64,000 nt of DNA, taken from positions 236,254-300,253 of the forward strand of contig JBCCEW010000005.1 in assembly GCA_039030075.1 (NCBI GenBank), read 5' to 3'. This document shows positions 19,043-27,264 of this stretch, one piece after another. The notes below the pieces were generated by a model. The model did not search any database. It was not told the DNA's origin and saw only the letters and a program-made list of their open reading frames with translations. Position 1 is the stretch's first letter, and every line of letters begins with the position of its first letter. The stretch comes from Myxococcota bacterium. GTDB lineage: Bacteria; Myxococcota_A; UBA9160; SMWR01. The position numbers were made by a program, and so were the translations under genes.

Positions 19043-20301
19043 TGCAGCGCATCGTGGTCCGGGGGGGAGCGACGCTCCAAGGTGAGGTCGCCGCGTCGGG
19101 TTCGAAGAACTCGACGCTGGCGTTGATGGCGGCAGGCCTGCTGGCCCGCGGCGAAACGCGGTTGTCGAACGTGCCGCGGCTCCGCGACGTGTCGGCGATG
19201 CTCGAGATTCTGCGGGCGCTGGGTGCGCGCGCGGAGTGGGATCCGGACGACGAGCACGCCGTGCTCATCGACGCGAGCACCATTCGCAGCCCGGAGGCGC
19301 CCTACGACCTCGTGCGCAAGATGCGCGCGTCGTTCCTGGTGCTCGGTCCGCTGCTGGCCCGCTTCGGCAGCGCGCGGGTCTCCGAACCCGGCGGCTGCGC
19401 GATTGGCGTGCGTCCGGTCGATCAGCACCTGAAAGGGCTCCGTGCGCTGGGCGCGAAGCTGTCCCTCGACCACGGCTACGTCGAAGCCCAGGCGGCGCGC
19501 CTCATCGGCGGCCGCGTCAGCTTCGATCTCACGACCGTGAACGGCACCCAGAACGTGATGATGGCCGCCGCGCTCGCAGAGGGCGAAACCGTCATCGAGA
19601 ACGCCGCGCGCGAGCCGGAAGTGCTCGAGCTCGCCGAGGTGCTCTTGAAGATGGGCGCCGAGATTCGCGGCGCCGGCAGTGACCGCATCCTGATCCACGG
19701 CGTCGATTCGCTGCGCGGCATTCGCCACGCGGTCGCGGGCGACCGGATCGAAGCGGGTACGCTGCTCGCGGCCGGGCTCACGACCGGCGGTGACGTGCGC
19801 GTCACTGGGGTCGACCCGGCGAATCTCGAATCGACGCTCGACAAGCTCCGCGAGTGCGGAGCGCAGCTCGAGACCGATGCCACGAGCGTGCAGCTGCGCT
19901 CGCCGGCACGCCCCCAGGCGCTCAGCTTCACCACGGCGCCCTTCCCGGGTTTCCCGACCGACATGCAGGCGCAGCTGATGGCGACGCTGTGCGTGGCGGA
20001 GGGAGCGAGCGTGGTGACCGAACGCGTCTTCGAGAACCGCTTCATGCACGTCCCCGAACTGCAGCGTATGGGCGCCGATATCACCTTGTCGGGACGCTCG
20101 GCTCACGTGCGTGGCGTGGCGCGGCTCTCGGGAGCTCAAGTCATGGCGACAGACCTGCGTGCCTCGGCAGGTCTGGTCGTGGCGGCACTCGCCGCCGAGG
20201 GAGAAACGGTGATCAACCGCGTCTACCACATCGATCGAGGCTATGAACGAATCGAGGAGAAACTCCGCACACTCGGAGCGGAGATCCGACGGGAGGGCTA
20301 G
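19042..20301 (+). CDS. murA: UDP-N-acetylglucosamine 1-carboxyvinyltransferase
   Basis: First committed step of peptidoglycan synthesis: transfers enolpyruvate from PEP to UDP-GlcNAc. The 419-residue, two-lobed EPSP-synthase-fold protein keeps catalytic Cys119 in SEPGGCAIGVRPVDQHL, so it should be fosfomycin-sensitive by the usual logic. GFPTDMQAQLMATL is another signature. Of two possible ATGs six bases apart I prefer the second, which has the G-rich ribosome-binding site at proper distance and overlaps the prmC stop (TGATG). Confidence 0.95.
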   Translation: MQRIVVRGGATLQGEVAASGSKNSTLALMAAGLLARGETRLSNVPRLRDVSAMLEILRALGARAEWDPDDEHAVLIDASTIRSPEAPYDLVRKMRASFLVLGPLLARFGSARVSEPGGCAIGVRPVDQHLKGLRALGAKLSLDHGYVEAQAARLIGGRVSFDLTTVNGTQNVMMAAALAEGETVIENAAREPEVLELAEVLLKMGAEIRGAGSDRILIHGVDSLRGIRHAVAGDRIEAGTLLAAGLTTGGDVRVTGVDPANLESTLDKLRECGAQLETDATSVQLRSPARPQALSFTTAPFPGFPTDMQAQLMATLCVAEGASVVTERVFENRFMHVPELQRMGADITLSGRSAHVRGVARLSGAQVMATDLRASAGLVVAALAAEGETVINRVYHIDRGYERIEEKLRTLGAEIRREG

Positions 20302-20303
20302 TC

Positions 20304-21677
20304 ATGGCAGCCCGTGAAACGAGCAAGGCCATCCCCCTCTTGCGCACGGCCGACAGCGGATTCGAACGCGCGTTCGAGAAGCTGTTGCAGCGGCGCGACA
20401 TTGGTGAGGAGGACGTCGCGAAGACGGTTCGCAAGATCGTCGAGCGCGTCCGCGAGCACGGGGACGATGAAGTCTTCGCGCTGACCAAGAAGTTCGATGG
20501 CGCCGACCTCGAGGAACTCGAGGTGACGCCCGCCGAGTTCGAAGAGGCGGGTGAGCTGATCGACCCGGCCGACCGCGCTGCGCTCGGCAAGGCCGCGATG
20601 CGCGTGCGCGAGTTCCACCGCAAACGGATTCCCTCAAGCTGGGAGATTCGCGAAGAAGGCGGCGGCACGTTCGGAACGCGCGTGCGACCGCTCCACCGCG
20701 TGGGCATCTACGTGCCGGGCGGCAAGGCGGTGTATCCGTCGAGCGTGATCATGAACGCCGTACCGGCGTCGGTGGTCGAAGTGCCCGAGATCGTGATGGC
20801 GTCGCCGCCCGATGCGGACGGAAAGCTGCGACCCGAGGTGCTGATGGCCGCGAAGGTGGCCGGCGTGCACCGCGTCTTCAAGATGGGTGGCGCACAGGCC
20901 GTGGCCGCAATGGCGTTCGGGACGGACACCGTGCCGCGCGTCGACAAGATCGTGGGCCCGGGGAACATCTACGTCGCCACGGCGAAGAAGGAAGTCTTCG
21001 GCGAGGTGGGCATCGACAGCGAGGCCGGCCCGACCGAGGTGCTGGTGATCGCCGATCGCAGTGCCAACCCGGCGTGGCTCGCAGCCGACCTGATCTCCCA
21101 GGCCGAGCACGACGAACTCGCCCAGGCCATCCTGGTGACGCCGCTGAAGTCGATCGCGACCCGCGTGCAGGACCAGATCGCGAAGCAGCTGAAGACCCTG
21201 GACCGCGCAAAGATCGCGAAGAAGGCGTTGGCGACGCGCAGCGCCGTGATCCTGGCGAAGGACATGGCCCAGTGCATCGAGATCTCGGACCGCTACGCGC
21301 CCGAGCACCTGCTGATCGCCAGCGACGACGCGGACAAGATCAGCAAGGAGATCCAGAACGCCGGCGCGATCTTCCTCGGGCATTACACGCCCGTGGCGGT
21401 CGGCGACTATCTCGCGGGTCCGAACCACGTGCTGCCCACGGGCGGCTCGGCGCGCTTCTTCTCGCCCTTGGGGGTCGATGATTTCTTGAAGCGCACGAGT
21501 ATCGTACGCTTCGAGCCGCCGAAGCTCCGCGAGCTGGGGCTCGACGTGGTGCGTCTCTCGGAGATGGAAGGCCTGACCGGTCACGGCAGGTCCGTGGAGA
21601 TGCGCCTGCAGAAGATTCGCCGCGCGCGACGCGAGCGCGAAGCTGCGCGGGAGGCGGAGGCCGAACTCGAGCTATGA
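20304..21677 (+). CDS. hisD: histidinol dehydrogenase
   Basis: Catalyses the last two oxidations of histidine synthesis, histidinol to histidine, with Zn and NAD. The 457-residue protein has the blocks VGIYVPGGKAVYPSSVIMNA, AGVHRVFKMGGAQAVAAMA, IVGPGNIYVATAKKEVFG, ISQAEHDELAQAILVT and YAPEHLLIASDD. It starts 2 bases after murA. In related genomes hisG often precedes hisD at this position; here it is missing. A Lys/Arg/Glu-rich helical tail extends the C-terminus. Confidence 0.96.
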   Translation: MAARETSKAIPLLRTADSGFERAFEKLLQRRDIGEEDVAKTVRKIVERVREHGDDEVFALTKKFDGADLEELEVTPAEFEEAGELIDPADRAALGKAAMRVREFHRKRIPSSWEIREEGGGTFGTRVRPLHRVGIYVPGGKAVYPSSVIMNAVPASVVEVPEIVMASPPDADGKLRPEVLMAAKVAGVHRVFKMGGAQAVAAMAFGTDTVPRVDKIVGPGNIYVATAKKEVFGEVGIDSEAGPTEVLVIADRSANPAWLAADLISQAEHDELAQAILVTPLKSIATRVQDQIAKQLKTLDRAKIAKKALATRSAVILAKDMAQCIEISDRYAPEHLLIASDDADKISKEIQNAGAIFLGHYTPVAVGDYLAGPNHVLPTGGSARFFSPLGVDDFLKRTSIVRFEPPKLRELGLDVVRLSEMEGLTGHGRSVEMRLQKIRRARREREAAREAEAELEL

Positions 21678-22282
21678 GCAAGACGACCCCCCCGTCATCG
21701 CGCCGCGCCAGCCTCCACCGGAAGACGAAAGAGACGGACATCCGCGTCTCCATCGACCTGGACGGCAGCGGCAGCTACCAGATCGAGACCGGCATTCCGT
21801 TCTTCGATCACATGCTCGAGAGCTTCGCGAAGCACGGGCTCTTCGATCTCGAGATCTCTGCCACGGGCGACATCGATGTCGACCTTCACCACACGGTGGA
21901 GGACGTGGGCATCACCCTGGGCCAGGCGATGCGCGAAGCCCTGGGCGACGCCAGCGGCATCCGCCGCTACGGCCAGCAGCTGCTGCCGATGGCCGAGGCG
22001 AAGGTCGAGGTCGCGGTCGACGTCTCGAACCGGCCCTACCTCGTCTACCAGGTTCCGCTCGACAACACGACGATCGGTCAGTTCGACGCCACTCTGGCGG
22101 AGGACTTCTTCTACGCCTTCGCCCACAACGCGGGGCTCGATCTCCACGTGGATCTCCGGTACGGGAAGAGTCCCCACCACGTCGTCGAGGCGGCGTTCAA
22201 GGGCGCGGCCCGCGCGCTGCGCGTCGCACTCGAGATCGACCCACGCGGCGTCGGCCTCCCGACCGTCAAGGGCGCGCTCTAG
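21674..22282 (+). CDS. hisB: imidazoleglycerol-phosphate dehydratase
   Basis: Dehydrates imidazoleglycerol phosphate to imidazoleacetol phosphate. This is a monofunctional 202-residue HisB, without the E. coli phosphatase domain. Metal-binding motifs are visible: FFDHMLESFAKHG, DLHHTVEDVGITLGQA and, near the C-terminus, YGKSPHHVVEAAFKGAARAL. It overlaps hisD by 4 bases (ATGA). Confidence 0.96.
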   Translation: MSKTTPPSSRRASLHRKTKETDIRVSIDLDGSGSYQIETGIPFFDHMLESFAKHGLFDLEISATGDIDVDLHHTVEDVGITLGQAMREALGDASGIRRYGQQLLPMAEAKVEVAVDVSNRPYLVYQVPLDNTTIGQFDATLAEDFFYAFAHNAGLDLHVDLRYGKSPHHVVEAAFKGAARALRVALEIDPRGVGLPTVKGAL

Positions 22283-22326
22283 GAGTTCCGCAACCGATTC
22301 CGACCGCGTCGGGCTGCGGTCATCCG

Positions 22327-23832
22327 ATGGGTGCGATCTTGCCTACCCCCCTGCGCGTTGCGGTTCGGCTCATCGGGATCCTGTGGGCCGCGTGTCTCAC
22401 TGTGCCGAGCCCGGCGGCGGCGCGTCCTCACATCCTGCTGATCGTCGCCGACGATCTCGGTTGGCGCGACGTCGGTTATCACGGAAGCGAGATCGAGACA
22501 CCCCACATCGATCGGATCGCGAACGAGGGCATCGAACTCGACCGCTTCTACGCGCAGCCTTCCTGCAGTCCGACGCGCGCCGCGTTGATGACGGGGAAGT
22601 CGCCGCTTCGGCTGGGGATCGACCGACCGATCTCGAAGATCGAGCGTACCGGGCTGCCGCTCGAGGAAACGCTGCTGCCCGAGGTTCTGGCGGGTCTCGG
22701 CTACCGACGCTGGCTCGTGGGGAAGTGGCATCTCGGGCATTACACCCCGGATTGGTTTCCCCAGGCGCGCGGCTTCGAGCATTTCTACGGCAGCGTCACG
22801 GGCGGCATCGGCTATTGGGATCACAACCACGGTGGCGGGCACGACTGGCAGCGCAACGGCCGCACGCTGCGCGAAGAGGGCTACACCACGCACCTGGTCG
22901 TCGAAGAGGCGGAACGTCTGCTCGACAGCGCCGATGACGAGCGCCCGATCTTCCTCTACGCGGCGTTTCACGCGCCGCATCTTCCCAACGAAGCACCACC
23001 CGCCACGATCCAACGCTACGGCGCCATCGAAGACGAGCGCCGTCGGATTCATGCGGCCATGGTTTCCGAGCTCGATGCCGGGATCGGTCGTCTGCTCGCG
23101 TCCTTCGAGCGGCGGGGCATGCTCGCGAACACTCTCGTGTTCTTCGCAAGTGACAACGGAGGCGCGACGCCGGCGGCTGTCGACGATTCGCTCCGGACTG
23201 CGATGGATGCCCTCGTGTGGGCCTTCGGTCGTCCGCTCCCCGTTGCTGGCGTCGAACTCCTGGCGGTGAACGTCCTCGACGGGGGCAGCGACAACCGGCC
23301 GCTTCCGAAGGGAAAGGGCAGTGTTTCCGAGGGCGGTGTCCGTGTTCCTGCGGCGATCTGGTGGCCGGGCCGCCTGGAGGGAGGCCGGCACGACGGATTC
23401 ATGACCGTCTCCGACGTGCTTCCGACACTACTCGAAGCCATCGGCGGTGAAGACGCGTTGCCGCAGGGGCTCGACGGGCGGAGTCAGTGGAGTGCGCTGC
23501 AGGGCGCAGACGCGGGGGAACCGCCGGATTACCTGGTGTCCGGTTTGGAGGGCGTGGCCGTCTATCGGTATCCGTGGAAGCTCATCGACCCGGACGCTCC
23601 CCGGCTCTATCACCTCACCGACGACCCGCTGGAGACGCGCGACCGTGCCGCCGACGCTCCGGATCTCGTCGCGGAGCTGGTGGACGTGGCGCGCCGATGG
23701 CCCCGCGGTGCACCGCTCGACCGTTCGATCGTCGAGATCCTCTGGGATCCGGACTCGTTCGGGGGCGTCGAGGATCGGGAGCCGTGGGCCGACGTCGCGC
23801 GTGAGCGAAGTCGGCAGGCCGAGTCACCCTGA
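22327..23832 (+). CDS. exported arylsulfatase-family sulfatase
   Basis: A 501-residue type I sulfatase with an N-terminal signal peptide (cleavage near PSPAAA-RP). The formylglycine motif CSPTR starts at Cys80 and needs FGE or an anaerobic maturase. Metal ligands appear in IVADDLGWRDVG and FFASDNGG, and GKWHLGHY is the usual Lys/His block. It is related to ARSB/GALNS-type enzymes, so a sulfated glycan or aryl sulfate is likely. It interrupts the his run between hisB and hisH, 44 bases after hisB. Confidence 0.88.
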   Translation: MGAILPTPLRVAVRLIGILWAACLTVPSPAAARPHILLIVADDLGWRDVGYHGSEIETPHIDRIANEGIELDRFYAQPSCSPTRAALMTGKSPLRLGIDRPISKIERTGLPLEETLLPEVLAGLGYRRWLVGKWHLGHYTPDWFPQARGFEHFYGSVTGGIGYWDHNHGGGHDWQRNGRTLREEGYTTHLVVEEAERLLDSADDERPIFLYAAFHAPHLPNEAPPATIQRYGAIEDERRRIHAAMVSELDAGIGRLLASFERRGMLANTLVFFASDNGGATPAAVDDSLRTAMDALVWAFGRPLPVAGVELLAVNVLDGGSDNRPLPKGKGSVSEGGVRVPAAIWWPGRLEGGRHDGFMTVSDVLPTLLEAIGGEDALPQGLDGRSQWSALQGADAGEPPDYLVSGLEGVAVYRYPWKLIDPDAPRLYHLTDDPLETRDRAADAPDLVAELVDVARRWPRGAPLDRSIVEILWDPDSFGGVEDREPWADVARERSRQAESP

Positions 23833-23937
23833 GCGCCCTCTCGGCTGCGGTTGGGCCGTCGTTCGGCTAGCGCCCCGCCGCCAGACGCGATTCACTCCAC
23901 GCTTCTTGCGCACCGATCCGGTGCGGGAACTCCTCGT

Positions 23938-24591
23938 TTGACCTCCTCCACCTCCCCCGGTCCGCGCGTGGCCGTCGTCGACTACGGCGCCGGCAACCTG
24001 CGCAGTGTGTCTCGTGCCCTCGAGCGCTCGGGCATGACCCCCGTCGTGACCGGCGACGCGAGTGAGTTGACCCGCGCCGACGCGATCGTCCTGCCGGGCG
24101 TCGGCGCCTTCGCCGACGCGGTCGGGAAGCTCCAGGCCCAGGGCCTCGACAGCGCGGTCCGCAAGGCCATCGAGTCCGGGACGCCCTATCTGGGGCTGTG
24201 CCTCGGGCTGCAGCTGCTCTTCGAAGAGTGCGACGAGCACGGCGTGAACGCGGGGCTGGGTCTGTTGGCGGGGAGGGTCGAGCGCTTTCCGGACCCGGGC
24301 CAACCGGGCGCTCCGCCCCATGTACCCCACATCGGTTGGAACGCCGTGCAGTTCCAGGGCGACCACCCGGTCACCCAGCGACTGGGCGCCGGCGACACCT
24401 ACTATTTCGTGCACTCGTATCGCGCGGTACCGAAGGACGAGGCGATCCTCGCCGGCACCGTCGACTACGGGGCGCCCTTCGCGGCGGCCGTGGCACGCGA
24501 CAACGTGTTCGCCGTGCAGTTCCATCCCGAGAAGAGTCAGTCGGCCGGACGCCGACTGCTCGACGCCTTCGCCGCCTGGATCGCGTCGTGA
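23938..24591 (+). CDS. hisH: imidazole glycerol phosphate synthase, glutamine amidotransferase subunit
   Basis: Supplies ammonia to HisF. This class I glutaminase keeps its triad: nucleophile Cys in YLGLCLGLQLLFEE, and His/Glu in AVQFHPEKSQSAG; the N-terminus is VAVVDYGAGNLRSVSRAL. I use a TTG start giving about ten residues before VAVVDYG; a GTG at that valine is an alternative because no strong ribosome-binding site is visible. The downstream lipoprotein gene overlaps its stop. Confidence 0.93.
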   Translation: MTSSTSPGPRVAVVDYGAGNLRSVSRALERSGMTPVVTGDASELTRADAIVLPGVGAFADAVGKLQAQGLDSAVRKAIESGTPYLGLCLGLQLLFEECDEHGVNAGLGLLAGRVERFPDPGQPGAPPHVPHIGWNAVQFQGDHPVTQRLGAGDTYYFVHSYRAVPKDEAILAGTVDYGAPFAAAVARDNVFAVQFHPEKSQSAGRRLLDAFAAWIAS

Positions 24592-25232
24592 AGTGGTTCG
24601 CCGTCGGGCTCGCGTGCTTCGCGCTGGGCTGTGCCGGCCCGATCGTCGAGGACCACGTCATCGAGGTCGCGCCCGACGCATTCGCCCGGATCGCCGTCGC
24701 GCCCTTCCTCGTCGATCCGGAGCTGCATGGCCCGCTGGACACCGATCTGGAGGTCGCGGCCGGCCAGCGCAAAGTGGCCGAGGAGCAGGCCGCGCTCATG
24801 ACGCGGTTCGTGAGCGAAGCGTTCGCCGCCGAAGGCTTCGAGATGGTGCCCGCGTCGGACCTCATGCAGTTGCTGGCGGCGCGCGCCGAGATCATCAACC
24901 GCGAAGATCCGAGGGTCTTCGCCGAAGTGGCGGCCCGCGAGTTCGGCGCCACGTCGCTCTTGTGGGGACGACTCACGCGCTACCGAGAACGTGACGGCGG
25001 CGAGTTCGGCGCGAAGGGCCCGGCGAGCGTCGCGTTCGCCCTCGAGCTCTACGCCACGCCCGATCTGCGCAAGCTCTGGACGGCGCGCTTCGATCACACC
25101 CAGCGCGCCCTCAGCGCCGACGTCTTCACGGCACGCAACTACCCGGGCGCGGGTTCGCGCTGGCTGAGCGCGGCCGAGCTCGCCCAGTGGGGCGCGCGCA
25201 ACGCGGCGCAGAACGCCTGGGAGATGCAGTGA
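24588..25232 (+). CDS. putative lipoprotein embedded in the his cluster
   Basis: A 214-residue protein starting at GTG within a GTGA overlap with hisH. The N-terminus (KWFAVGLACFALGCAGP) is a lipoprotein signal peptide with lipobox LGC. The mature part, including APFLVDPELHGPLDTDLEV, LVARAEI-like helices, GATSLLWGRLTRYRERDGGEFG and FALELYATPDLRKLWTARFDHTQ, resembles bacterial lipoproteins that bind or help assemble outer-membrane machinery (LptE/CsgG-like folds), but I do not recognise a family with certainty. hisA overlaps its stop, so it is an integral cistron although it has no obvious role in histidine synthesis. Confidence 0.75.
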   Translation: MKWFAVGLACFALGCAGPIVEDHVIEVAPDAFARIAVAPFLVDPELHGPLDTDLEVAAGQRKVAEEQAALMTRFVSEAFAAEGFEMVPASDLMQLLAARAEIINREDPRVFAEVAAREFGATSLLWGRLTRYRERDGGEFGAKGPASVAFALELYATPDLRKLWTARFDHTQRALSADVFTARNYPGAGSRWLSAAELAQWGARNAAQNAWEMQ

Positions 25233-25975
25233 GCGGCTTCGAAGTGATTCCCGCGATCGACCTGCTCGGGGGCGAGTGCGTTCGGCTCGCCCAGGGGCGC
25301 TACGACGCGGCGACCGTCTACGAGGCCGACCCGGCGCGCGCGGCCGCGCGGTTCGCAGAGCAGCGCATCCGGCGGCTCCACGTCGTCGACCTCGACGGTG
25401 CGCGCGACGGCAAGCCGACCAACCGGGCCGCGATTGCCGCGATCGTGGGTGCGGTCGGCGACATCCCCGTGCAGCTCGGCGGCGGGTTGCGCAATCTCGA
25501 GAGTGTGGTCGCCGCGCTCGACACGGGTGTGCAGCGCGTCGTCCTCGGCACCGCAGCTCTGCGTGATCCCGACCTCGTGCGCGAGGCCGCGAAGCGTTTC
25601 CCCGGTCAGATCGTGGTAGGCCTCGACGCGAAGGACGGCCGCGTGTCCGTCGAGGGCTGGCTCGAGACCGGCGAGGCGCTCGTGGCCGACGTGGCGCGAC
25701 GCTTCGAGGACGCCGGGGTGGCGGCCATCGTCCATACCGACATCGCTCGCGACGGGATGCTCACCGGCCCCAACCTCGAGGCCACGGCGGCATTGGCGGA
25801 CGCCATCGAGATCCCGGTGATCGTGAGTGGCGGCGTGTCGAGCGTGGAAGACCTGGAAGCAGCGGCGCGGGAGAGCGCGCGCGGCATCGCGGGCGCGATC
25901 GTCGGCCGTGCGCTCTACACCGGCGACGTCGATCTCGCGACGGCACTCGCCCGGGTGGAGGACGTCGCGTGCTGA
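25229..25975 (+). CDS. hisA: ProFAR isomerase (phosphoribosylformimino-AICAR-phosphate isomerase)
   Basis: TIM-barrel isomerase of histidine synthesis, 248 residues. The first catalytic Asp is in [15 protein letters not shown] and the second in [16 protein letters not shown]; phosphate-binding glycines are seen in [12 protein letters not shown] and [15 protein letters not shown]. It starts with GTG inside a GTGA overlap with the lipoprotein gene and overlaps hisF by 7 bases. Confidence 0.96.
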   Translation: MSGFEVIPAIDLLGGECVRLAQGRYDAATVYEADPARAAARFAEQRIRRLHVVDLDGARDGKPTNRAAIAAIVGAVGDIPVQLGGGLRNLESVVAALDTGVQRVVLGTAALRDPDLVREAAKRFPGQIVVGLDAKDGRVSVEGWLETGEALVADVARRFEDAGVAAIVHTDIARDGMLTGPNLEATAALADAIEIPVIVSGGVSSVEDLEAAARESARGIAGAIVGRALYTGDVDLATALARVEDVAC

Positions 25976-26781
25976 ACAAGCGCATCATTCCCTGTCTCGA
26001 CGTCGACCAGGGGCGCGTGGTGAAGGGCGTCCAGTACGTCGACCACGTCGACGCCGGCGATCCGGTCGAGGTCGCCCGGCGCTACGACGCGCAGGAAGCC
26101 GACGAGATCACCTTCCTCGACATCACCGCGAGTCACGAGGAGCGGCGCATCCTACTCGACGTGGTGTCGCGCACGGCCGAGAGCGTCTTCATGCCGCTCA
26201 CCGTGGGCGGTGGTGTTCGCTCGCTCGAGGACATCCGCGATCTGCTGAACGCCGGTGCCGACAAGGTCTCGATCATGACGGCCGCCGTGCAGAACCCGGA
26301 TCTCGTTGGCGAGGCCGCCGTGATGATCGGAAGCGCAAATTTGGTGGTGGCCATTGACGCGCGGCGTCGAAGTGCGATCGAAGGCGACGGATCGGGCGAG
26401 GGCTGGGAGGTCTGCACCCATGGCGGTCGGCGCCCGACCGGGATCGACGCGGTCGAGTGGGCGGCGCGGATGGCGGAGGCCGGGGCCGGCGAAATCCTGC
26501 TGACCAGCATGGACAAGGACGGCACCAAGAGCGGCTACGACCTCGAGATGCTGCGGGCCGTGGCCGACCGGGTCGCGGTCCCCGTGATCGCCTCGGGCGG
26601 CGGGGGCAGCGCCGAGGACCTCGCGGCCGCCCTGGACGACGGGCCGGCGGGAGGGCACTGCCAGGCGGCCTTGGCGGCCTCGATCTTCCACTTCCACGAG
26701 ACGACCGTCCCCGAGGTGAAGCGGCGCCTGGCGGACCTCGGAATCGCCGTGCGCGCCCCCTCTCCAGACGCCGTCGGTTGA
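25969..26781 (+). CDS. hisF: imidazole glycerol phosphate synthase, cyclase subunit
   Basis: Uses HisH-derived ammonia to form imidazole glycerol phosphate and AICAR. The 270-residue TIM barrel begins [19 protein letters not shown] (GTG start) and has [45 protein letters not shown] (second catalytic Asp) and [14 protein letters not shown]. The usual GGADAALAAS block is replaced by a longer [14 protein letters not shown]. It is the last his gene; hisI/hisE do not follow. Confidence 0.96.
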   Translation: MLNKRIIPCLDVDQGRVVKGVQYVDHVDAGDPVEVARRYDAQEADEITFLDITASHEERRILLDVVSRTAESVFMPLTVGGGVRSLEDIRDLLNAGADKVSIMTAAVQNPDLVGEAAVMIGSANLVVAIDARRRSAIEGDGSGEGWEVCTHGGRRPTGIDAVEWAARMAEAGAGEILLTSMDKDGTKSGYDLEMLRAVADRVAVPVIASGGGGSAEDLAAALDDGPAGGHCQAALAASIFHFHETTVPEVKRRLADLGIAVRAPSPDAVG

Positions 26782-27053
26782 TCACCAAAGGCCCCTGCGC
26801 TAGTGTGCCGGGCCGCTCGAAACACCTCGGAAGTATTCGGTTTTTCGCTTCTCCGGGGGGTCGGGCAAGGTGTCCGGAACACGCTGCACCGCGTCATGGA
26901 AAGGGGTTTGGCGTGGGGCTAGCGTTCCGGTGATCTGCACTTGACTTTCCTGGGTCTGGAATCCGACACGATGCGAGGTTCGGTCACCACTCAAGCCCAG
27001 GAGGCGCGCCGCACGGCGCTGCGCCCCACCCCGATAGGAGAGCGAACGCGCTC
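26782..27053. other. intergenic region between hisF and rpsU
   Basis: A 272-base gap that must carry the promoter of the rpsU-dnaG-rpoD operon. The only clear hexamer is TTGACT at 26941-26946, but no convincing -10 box lies 16-18 bases downstream. A G-rich GAGAG sequence near 27042 is the rpsU ribosome-binding region. I see no other feature. Confidence 0.4.
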
Positions 27054-27251
27054 ATGCCCGTGATCAAAGTCCGCGACAACGAGCCCTTCGAGGTCGCGAT
27101 GAAGCGTTTCAAGAAACAGTGCGAGAAGGCCGGCATCCTCAGCGAGCTGAAGCGTCGCGAGTACTACGACAAGCCGAGCATCCGCAAGAAGAAGAAGGCA
27201 GCCGCCGCCCGCAAGCGCGCTCTCAAGAAGATGCGCCGGATGGCCCGCTGA
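27054..27251 (+). CDS. rpsU: 30S ribosomal protein bS21
   Basis: A 65-residue very basic protein: [25 protein letters not shown], then [25 protein letters not shown]. Both halves are diagnostic of S21, needed for initiation on natural mRNAs. It begins the classic macromolecular-synthesis operon rpsU-dnaG-rpoD, with dnaG following 13 bases later. Confidence 0.97.
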   Translation: MPVIKVRDNEPFEVAMKRFKKQCEKAGILSELKRREYYDKPSIRKKKKAAAARKRALKKMRRMAR

Positions 27252-27264
27252 GCCGAGGCAAGCT

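Noticed and set aside
26941..26970. Sigma-70 promoter for rpsU from TTGACT
   Set aside because: No -10 hexamer at 16-18 bases; the region ahead reads CCGACACGATG. Kept only as a note.
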